Shown here piece after piece: positions 1 to 8,400 of a stretch of DNA of 64,000 nt; position 1 is the first letter of the stretch; the number at the start of each line of letters is the position of its first letter. The stretch is taken from assembly GCF_008370325.1 (NCBI RefSeq), contig NZ_VNIP01000004.1, positions 186,001 to 250,000 of the forward strand, written 5' to 3'. The notes under the pieces were generated by a model. It ran no database searches. It had not been told where the DNA came from and saw only the letters and a list, made by a program, of their open reading frames with translations. The position numbers and the translations under genes were made by a program. This DNA is from Martinezella tropici. Lineage in GTDB: Bacteria; Pseudomonadota; Alphaproteobacteria; Rhizobiales; Rhizobiaceae.

Positions 1-2432
1 TTGCTGGTGAGCGAATCCTCGTGCCAGCCATCGATATCGACCACCGTGCAGTCGTCCCCGATCGCGTCACCCCATCCGAACCGCAATTTGCGTGCCCGAG
101 GATGGGTCGCGCTGCTTCGCAGCAGCACGACGCTGGGATCCTTCGTCTGCGGCGGCTTGTAGTGGCGCGCTGCTGCCACGAGCAACTTGGTAACGGCCTC
201 GTTCGCTTCCTCTTCAGCCGAATATTGCCCAGCCTTGACACCGAATAATCTCAGGAGCGACAGCGAGATTTCGAACTCCTTGAGATAGTCGATCAGCCGG
301 ATACGGCCGGAGAACAGTTTTCGGGTGAAATAGGCGAGCCGCTTGCGCCGCCGTTCACGGTTCCAGCGTGCCTGCTCCCGCTTCGGCAGGGATACGAAAT
401 AGCCCGGAGCCCATGCGTCGATGATTGCCGTGGTGCCGACATCGACGCCTCTTTCCTGCAATTGCCGTCCGACCTCCAGTGCCAGGACGCCATTGACGCA
501 GAGCCCGACGATGGCAACACGGCCCACCGCCTTGTCGATCCGCATGGCGTCTATCGCGCGGCTGGCCATATCTTCGATGCTCAGGCGATCCAGGCCGTTC
601 GCCAGATCCGCATGGAACATGTTGACATTCTGCACCGAGACGCTGTCCGGCAGCTCGTTGGCAAGGCGATAATACAGAAACGGATGATTGAGCGTATAAA
701 CCGTACTGGTCCCCGTACCATGCTTGCAGGTGATCAGTTCCCACGGGTTTACCGGCTTCTCCTGTGCTGCCGGCGTCGCATCGACATTGAAGATCGCCGC
801 TGCAAAGCCTGCAAACGTCGGCTGCTTGAATAGAAGCTGCAATGTCGGTGCTGCTTCGAATCTAGTGCGTATTTCCGATAGGAGCCGTAACGCGAGGAGC
901 GAGTGGCCGCCGAGTGCGAAGAAATCATCATCCGGACGTATTTGCGGAACCTGTAGGACTTCTTTCCAAAGCTCAGCAAGCGTTTCCATCCGCGTATCCG
1001 CAGGCGATTTGCTTGTGACGGCGCCATCCATCGGCGCAGCCTCGGCGGAAGCTGCCAGGTGTCGTTCCGGCGCAGCGAGCGAAGAAAGCGGCGCCTCAGG
1101 GTGATCGAGAGCAATTTCATAAGCGTTCCTCCATAGTTGCAGGAGGCTTTCGATGGTGCTGGCTTCGAAAAGGTCGGCATTGTATTCGATCGACATGCGC
1201 CAGCCGGTCGGTCGGCCGATCATGATGAAGCTCAGATCGTAGATGACGCCGGGAGACTGCGAGGGCGAGCTGATCAGCTCGAAACCGCCATAGCGCCGAT
1301 CCTCGAGAAACGCTTTCTGCAGGTTGAAATTGACGGAGATCAGCGGATTGCGTGCCGGATCGCGCACCGGATTGACGAGTTCCACGAGCTTGTTGAACGG
1401 CATGCGCTGATGGTTCAGTGCGCCTTCGATCGTCGCGCTGACGGAACGGATATGCTCGGCAAAACTGGTATCGGAGCTGAAATCGAAGCGCAGAACCAGA
1501 TTGTTGATGAAGACGCCGATCAGGTCCTCCAGATCGCTTTGTTCGCGACCGGCGATCTGCGATCCGAACAGGACGGTCGGAGCCTCCGTCAGGCGATGGA
1601 GGGCCGCGCTCAAAACCGCCGCCCCGAAGCTGTATTGCGAAACGCAATGCGCGCGCGCCGCCGCATCCATGCGATCGGTGAAAGCGGACGGTTGGGCGAT
1701 GGAAAGGATGTCGCCGCGATTGGTCTTGACCTGACCGCGCGGTCGGTCGGAGACGACCTCGAAATAGGGGGCACCCTGCATGGTTTCCCGCCAGAAGGCC
1801 TTCTCCGTCTCGAAGCCATAGCTTTGCAGGTATTCCTGCTGCCAGAGGGCATAGTCGCCATATTGCAGCGGCAGTTCCGGCAAGACCGGCGGGCGTCCCG
1901 CATCGATCGCGGCGGCGATCTCGCCGACTTCGCGCCCGAGCACGCGGATGGACCAGCCATCGAAGCAGCTCTGATGCGCGGTGATCAACAGAAAGCCGCG
2001 CTCGTTTTCGGCCATCAGCAAGGTGACGCGAAAGAGGCCTGGAATGCTTAGATCGAAAGGCGCCTGCGCGGTCTCCTCGCCGATCGACAGGATTCTTGCC
2101 TGGCGCTGCTCCGGCGGCATGCCGCGCAGATCGATCACCGACATCTTGAAATTGACATCGCTGACGGCCTGCTGGAATGGCTGACCACTTTTTTCGATGA
2201 AACGGGTTCTTAGTATTTCATGACGCTGGATGATTTTTCGAAAGGCCGCTTCGAGGGTCGCGACCTTGAATGAACCCCGGATTTCCCACCGGACCGCGAC
2301 ATTGAGCGCCGGATTGCCGGGATTGAGCTGATCGAGAATCCAGCAGCGCAACTGCGTCTGCGTACAGGGAAATTCGCCGATGATCTGCGGTTCGGCAAGG
2401 GTACCGCTTGGACTATTGTCGACTGTACTCAT
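1..2432 (-). CDS. NRPS termination protein, C-PCP-thioesterase (3' end off the window)
   Basis: Reading frame is open from the ATG at 2432 to the left edge (about 810 residues visible), starting inside the stop of the upstream synthetase (ATGA overlap). Domains: condensation domain about 15-440, peptidyl carrier protein about 475-545 with the phosphopantetheine Ser511 in GGHSL, thioesterase from about 560 onward. There is no adenylation domain. Two key sites are unusual. The condensation motif is HQSCFDG (H153-Q154), so the usual second, catalytic His of HHxxxDG is Gln. The thioesterase nucleophile elbow reads GLCVNG, placing Cys645 where Ser is usual. A candidate catalytic His804 lies in GWHED near the edge. 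By position it should carry out the last condensation and/or chain release of the cluster product. Domain calls are firm; the effect of the substitutions is inferred. Confidence 0.88.
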   Translation of the reverse strand, partial: MSTVDNSPSGTLAEPQIIGEFPCTQTQLRCWILDQLNPGNPALNVAVRWEIRGSFKVATLEAAFRKIIQRHEILRTRFIEKSGQPFQQAVSDVNFKMSVIDLRGMPPEQRQARILSIGEETAQAPFDLSIPGLFRVTLLMAENERGFLLITAHQSCFDGWSIRVLGREVGEIAAAIDAGRPPVLPELPLQYGDYALWQQEYLQSYGFETEKAFWRETMQGAPYFEVVSDRPRGQVKTNRGDILSIAQPSAFTDRMDAAARAHCVSQYSFGAAVLSAALHRLTEAPTVLFGSQIAGREQSDLEDLIGVFINNLVLRFDFSSDTSFAEHIRSVSATIEGALNHQRMPFNKLVELVNPVRDPARNPLISVNFNLQKAFLEDRRYGGFELISSPSQSPGVIYDLSFIMIGRPTGWRMSIEYNADLFEASTIESLLQLWRNAYEIALDHPEAPLSSLAAPERHLAASAEAAPMDGAVTSKSPADTRMETLAELWKEVLQVPQIRPDDDFFALGGHSLLALRLLSEIRTRFEAAPTLQLLFKQPTFAGFAAAIFNVDATPAAQEKPVNPWELITCKHGTGTSTVYTLNHPFLYYRLANELPDSVSVQNVNMFHADLANGLDRLSIEDMASRAIDAMRIDKAVGRVAIVGLCVNGVLALEVGRQLQERGVDVGTTAIIDAWAPGYFVSLPKREQARWNRERRRKRLAYFTRKLFSGRIRLIDYLKEFEISLSLLRLFGVKAGQYSAEEEANEAVTKLLVAAARHYKPPQTKDPSVVLLRSSATHPRARKLRFGWGDAIGDDCTVVDIDGWHEDSLTS

Positions 2433-5400
2433 AGAGATGCCCCCAGGCCTCGGCGTGCGCCGTTACGAAAATCTCGCAGTGATGGTATGTGCAGCTGAAC
2501 GGGATCGGACGGAGCCTCCGCCTGGCTGTCGGCAAAGGCAGCCAATGCGGCAATCGTCGGATGACGCAAGAGATGCTTTGCTTCCAATGGCAAGCCGTCG
2601 TCGCGCATGCGGGCGGCGATGCGGAAGATGGCAAGCGAGTCGGCGCCGAGCGCGTAGAGATTGTCATCGATGCCGATATCGCCGAGGTTGAGAACGTCCT
2701 GCCAGATCGCCAGCAGCCGCTGTTCCATCTCGGTTTTTGGCTGGACCTTGGTCGGCGCGGCTCCCCGCTGCGGCACGCCGCGCTGCTGTAGAGCTTTGCG
2801 GTCGAGCTTGCCGTTGGCGGTGTGCGGCAGCTCGCTTTCCAGCACCCAGAAGCTCGGGACCATATGTCCGGGCAGATGGGCTTTGGCATGCGTCGCGATA
2901 TCGGCCGTCAATGCGTCATTGCCGCCTGTTTGAGGCACGATATAGCAGACCAGAGACCGATCGCCCTTGGCGTTTTCGGCGACAACGGCGGCACATTGGC
3001 GCACACCTTCCGCTTTAGATATGACGGCCTCTATGTCGCCGAGCTCGATACGGAAGCCGCGCAGCTTGACCTGCTGGTCACGCCGCCCGAGCAATTGCAG
3101 CGAACCATCTGCCAGCCGCCGCCCGACGTCGCCGGTCCTGTAAAGCCGCATCGGCCTGCCGATGGCGAAGCAATGCGGGACGAAGGCTTTTTCTGTGAGA
3201 TCGAGGCGATCGAAATAGCCTTCCGCCAGGCCGTCGCCACCGATATGCAGCTCGCCGATGACGCCGATTGGCGCGATATTCTCGCTCTGGTCGAGAATGA
3301 AGAGCTGGGTATTGGCGATGGGATGGCCGATGGTGATCGGCTGATCGGCATCCGTGATGCGTTGCAGCGACGACCAGATCGTCGTTTCCGTCGGGCCGTA
3401 CATATTCCAGAGTTCGCCGCCGATACCAAGCAGCGAGCGCGCCAGTTCCTTGGGCAGAGGTTCGCCGCCGCAGAGCATTTTCAGCGTCCGCCGCTCCTTC
3501 AGGCCGGCTTCCACCAGCATCTGCCAAAGCGTCGGCGTGGCCTGCAGCACCGTGGCATCATGTTCGTCGATGAGCTTGACCAGTGCAAAGCCGTCCTGGA
3601 CCTGACTGCGGCTGGCGATGACGACCTTTCCGCCCGATATCAGCGGCAGGTAGAGTTCCAGACCGGCTATGTCGAACGAGATGGTCGTGACCGCGACAAG
3701 CGTGTCATCCGCGCCGAAGCCGGGTTCCCTCGCCATGGAGAGAAGGAAGTTGGTCAGGGATCGATGCGAAACCTCGACCCCCTTCGGCATGCCGGTCGAG
3801 CCGGAGGTGAAAATGATATAGGCGGATGCGGTCGTATCGACAGGCAGGGTCTTCAGGGCAAGGCCGGTCATCGAGCTGATCGCCTTGGCATCCTGGTCGA
3901 GCCGGATAACGGGAACATCCTTTGCAAGCCGGGCCATGTCGTCGCTGTCGCAGACCAGGCCGCCGATGCGGGCGATATCCAGCGTCTGCAGCAGGCGGGG
4001 TTCCGGGTGAGCGGGATCCATCGGGACATAGGTATGTCCTGCCTTCATGACCGCGAGCAGGGCGACGATCATGTTCAGCGATCGCTCGACCAGTATCGCG
4101 ATACGCTGACCGGGATCGGGAAGCGCCATCTGCAGGTAAAGAGCAAGCTGGTTCGAGCGCGTCTCCAGCTCGCCGTAGCTGAGTGCCTGGCCGTCATGTT
4201 GGACAGCGACGGCATTCGGCTGTTCGGCTGCCCGTTTGGAAAAGAGCGAGAAGACGAACTGATCGTGGTCATATGGTGCAGCCGTCCGATTGAGATCGTC
4301 GACCAGCCAGGATTTCTCCTCCGCCGACAGCAGCGACAGTTCACCGACCTTGTGATCCATATCTTTGGCCAAGGTGGCTGCGAGCGTCGAGAAGTGACTG
4401 ATCCATCGCTCCACGGTCGAACGATCGAAGACATCGGCGTTGTAGTCGACGTCGATGCGGATGTGGTCGGCTGCCTCGATCATGTTGAAGAACAAATCGA
4501 AGTTGGAAAAGGCCTTTGCGTTGGGCTCCATCGTCGGCTTGAGATCGCCGAAGGATGATCCGCCGGCCATGCGTTCGAGGTTGAACTGTATTTCGGTGAG
4601 CGGCAGGCGGCGCGGATCGCGCTTCGTATCCAGTTTGCGCACCAGCGTGCCGTAGGTGTAATCCTGATGTTCAAAGGCTTGAAAGACGAGCTGCTGCGTT
4701 GCCTTCAGGTGATCCGCAAACGGCTCCGTTGGCGATACCGCCTGACGCAGCGGAAGCAGGTTGACGCAATGGCCGACGAGGATCTGGCCATCGAGCAGGC
4801 TTTGACCGGCCGATGGAATGGCGATGACGATATCGTCCTGACCCGACAACCGCGATATCATGACCTGGAGGGTTGCTAGCAGAGTCGAGAACAGGGTAGC
4901 GCCCGATTTGGCTCCCTTCTTCTTCAGCGCCTTATAGACGTCGGCATCGATATAGCCGGTGCAGCTGCCGCCCGCGAAACTGCGATATTCTGGACGCGGC
5001 CGATCGAGCGGCAGGTCCGGAAGGTCCGGAACCGTCTTGAACTGATCGAGCCAGAACTGTTCGGTCGCCTGGGATTTCTCCGGCCTGGGGGAAAGATCCG
5101 TCGAATAGGTGGCGAAGGAAAGGGCCGGCTGGAATTCGGGAGCATTGCCCGTCCTGTAGGCCTCGTAGGCGGTGCTGAGCTCTTCGACGAAGGTATTGAT
5201 CGACCAGCCGTCGCAGATGATGTGATGGGCCGTGAAGACCAGCACGTGCTTTTCGGGCGCCAGCTTGACGATGCTTGCGCGAACCAGGGGGCCGTTGATG
5301 AGATCGAAGGGCGTATTGGCATCATCGTCTATGAGAATGGCAAGGCCCTGGTCGTCGATATCCTCAAGGATCGGCAGGTCGAGCTTGAAATCCGGAATGA

Positions 5401-8400
5401 AGCGGAAATACTCACCGCCGCGGTCAAAACGAATATGAAACGCGTCATGGCGCGCAATGACCGTATCGATAGCCTTCCGGATGGCCGCCTCGTCCAGGGT
5501 TCCTTTCAGCGTCAGCGAAAAGGACTCGTTGAATGAGCAGGAGGCTTCGTCGCCCGCCTGGGCTGCGAGCCATATTTCCGTTTGTGCCTCCGTCAACGGC
5601 ACGGATTCCGGCCTCGCGACGGATGCCTGTATCTGCTTTGCCGATATCGATGGTTCTTCTTTTGCCGTGAATATTCCAACGCCCTGCATGGTGTCGAGAC
5701 TGTCGCGGAACGCTTTCGCGATCGTGCGGAAATCGTCTTCGCTGTGTGCTGTCGTCAGGAAACAGGGATACCCATCCTGTATGTGGACGCCATTCAGCCG
5801 CATCTGGGCATAGAACAGCGCGCCGAGCGGATCCTGGCTGGAAAAGTCGGTGGCGAACCAGCTCTTGTAGCCATGAACCACATCGGCAATGCCACGTCTG
5901 GCAAGATCGGCTTTGATCTCCGCAACCAGTGCTTCGGTTCGCTCGGCGACACGGCTGTAGAGAACCGATCCCTCTCCCTTGATGTGGTGCAACACGGCGT
6001 CTGCGGCTGCGAGCGTCAGGGGATGACGTACGAAGGTGCCGGCAAAGAATGTCGGCGCCGTCATGGGCACGGAGCTGTCGCCGTAATCCCAATAGCCGCC
6101 ATCGAGCGCATCCATGAAGCGCGGGCTGCCGACAAGCACGCCGATCGGCATTCCGCCGCCGACGACCTTGCCATAGGTTGCCATATCGCCCTTGATGCCC
6201 CAGATCGCCTGCATGCCGCCGGGATCGACGCGGAAGCCGGTGACGACCTCATCGAAGACCAGGGCGAATTCGGACTTGGTGGCAATGTCGCGCAGTTCCA
6301 GGACGAACTCGCGCGGCTGCAATTCGGGATGACGGCTCTGGATCGGCTCGATGATGACAGCCGCTATATCGGCGGCATTGGCGCGGATGAAGTCGAGGCT
6401 TTCCGGCGCGCCGTAACGCAGCACAGTCATATTCGACACCGAGGCCATCGGAATGCCTGAGGCGACGGGCAGGGCGATCGGCTTGTCGGCGCGATTACGG
6501 CCCTTGACCAGTACTTCGTCGAACTGGCCGTGATAGTCATTGGCAAAGACCACGACCCGATCACGGCCGGTGACGGCGCGCGCAAGCCGCATTGCAGCCA
6601 TGACCGCTTCCGAACCGGTATTGCAGAAGGTGACACGCTCGTGTCCGGTCACTTCGGCGATCATCTTTGCGACGTCGCCGGCAAGCGGCGTCTGCGGGCC
6701 GATGGCAAATCCCCGGTCGGCCTGAGCCTTGACGGCGTCGATGACGAAATCAGGTGCATGGCCGAAGGCCGTCTGCCCGAAGCCGTTGACCAGATCGACA
6801 TACTGATTGCCGTCGATATCCCAGATATAGGCGCCCTTGGAATGGTCGCAGACGATCGGGAACACCATTTCCTTCCAATCTGCCCGGAAGCCCGAAGCGG
6901 AACGGGGATCGGCCAGATGTCCGCGATGTCCCTGGGTAAAGCTCTTCGATTTGGCGTTCTTGGTTTCATAGGCCTTGGTGAGGCTGGTGATGAAGTCCTG
7001 CTTGGCCGCGGTAATCTCTGGCGCCAGGCTCTTGGCATTCGGACGATAGAGTTTGATGCGTTCGGTGCCGAAATCGCTGTCCGCGGCGGCGGCGGGGGCG
7101 GGGGCAGGGGACGCACTCGTTGCCGGTTGCGGCGTCTGCACAATGGCTGCCACGGGCATCGCGCTCGGCATAGAGGAGGTCTGGGCGCCACCCTGCATGG
7201 CCTGCAGCATCAGCAGCTGCTGAGAGAACAGAGTCTGCGCCATCTGGATCTGGGATTGCAGCACGGTGGCGAGGTCCGATGCTGCCGCTGGCATGCCTGC
7301 CGCTTGTGTAGCGGCAGGCATGATCGGCGCTGACACGCTTGGCGCTGACATAGCCGGCATCGGCGCGGCCGCGGCGGGGGATGGCACGGGTTCAGCCGCC
7401 TTCACTGCCTCGGGTGGCATTTGCTGATCGAGGTAGATGGCCAGATCGGCAACGGAAGGGATATCGCTCAGCAATTCCCGGAAGGAAATTTTGACCTTGA
7501 AGTCCTTTTCGATGCGTTGCGCAAACTGACCGACGAAGAGCGAATCGAAGCCGAGCTCCAGGAATGTCGTCGCCCGTTCGTCGGGCCCCAGCGTTTCACC
7601 CGACATGTCGCTCAATAGCGTCAGAAGAGCCGTTTCCAATTGCGGCAGGCGGCTGGAGATGGAAATTGATGCTGCAACATTCATTGCTCGTTTCTCCTCG
7701 GTGAGGTTGACGTCAGAGACAAGGGGTTCGCTTTCAGGAGCGCTCGCCGGGTTGGCAAGGGCGCCCCGGCTCGATGCGCGACGCGCGGACGAGGGCGCAT
7801 CGATCCAATGGCGCTGGCGCTGGAACGGATAGGTGGGCAGAGATAGACGCTGCCGGGCGACCGACGGGAGAGCCGGCCAGCTGAGCCGGCAGCCCGTCAT
7901 CCATAGCTTGCCGTGCGCTTCCGCGAGAGTTTCGGCGGCAGCGGAGGCCCGGTCATGCTCCGGCAGGGATTGCACGACGGCGGCAAGACCATCACGGGCG
8001 ATCGTCTGCGCGGCAAATACCGAAAGCGTCCGCCCCGGCCCGACTTCGAGAAGAAGCGGCTTGCGGTCGCGGCAAAGCGTGACCAGGCCATCGGCAAAGT
8101 GGACGGCATCGCGACAATGCATGGCCCAATAGTTGGGAGATGTCATCAGCTCGGCGGTTTGCCAGTCGCCGGTGACGCCGGAGATGAAGGGGATCGTCGC
8201 GGTGCCGTAGGTTACCTTTTCCGTTTCATGGCGGAGCGCAAGCGCCGCATCCTTCATCATGACCGAATGAAAAGCGTGTGATGTGTGCAGGCGACTGAAG
8301 GCTATCTCGGCGGCTTCAAGCGCCGTGCAGACCTTGTCGATGTCGCCGAACGGGCCGGAGATAACACAAAGCTTCGGAGCATTGATCGCAGCAATTTCGA

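Noticed and set aside
2822-4558. Long plus-strand frame (578 codons) inside the synthase
   Set aside because: Antisense shadow of the adenylation/condensation region; no ribosome site and no recognisable domain.
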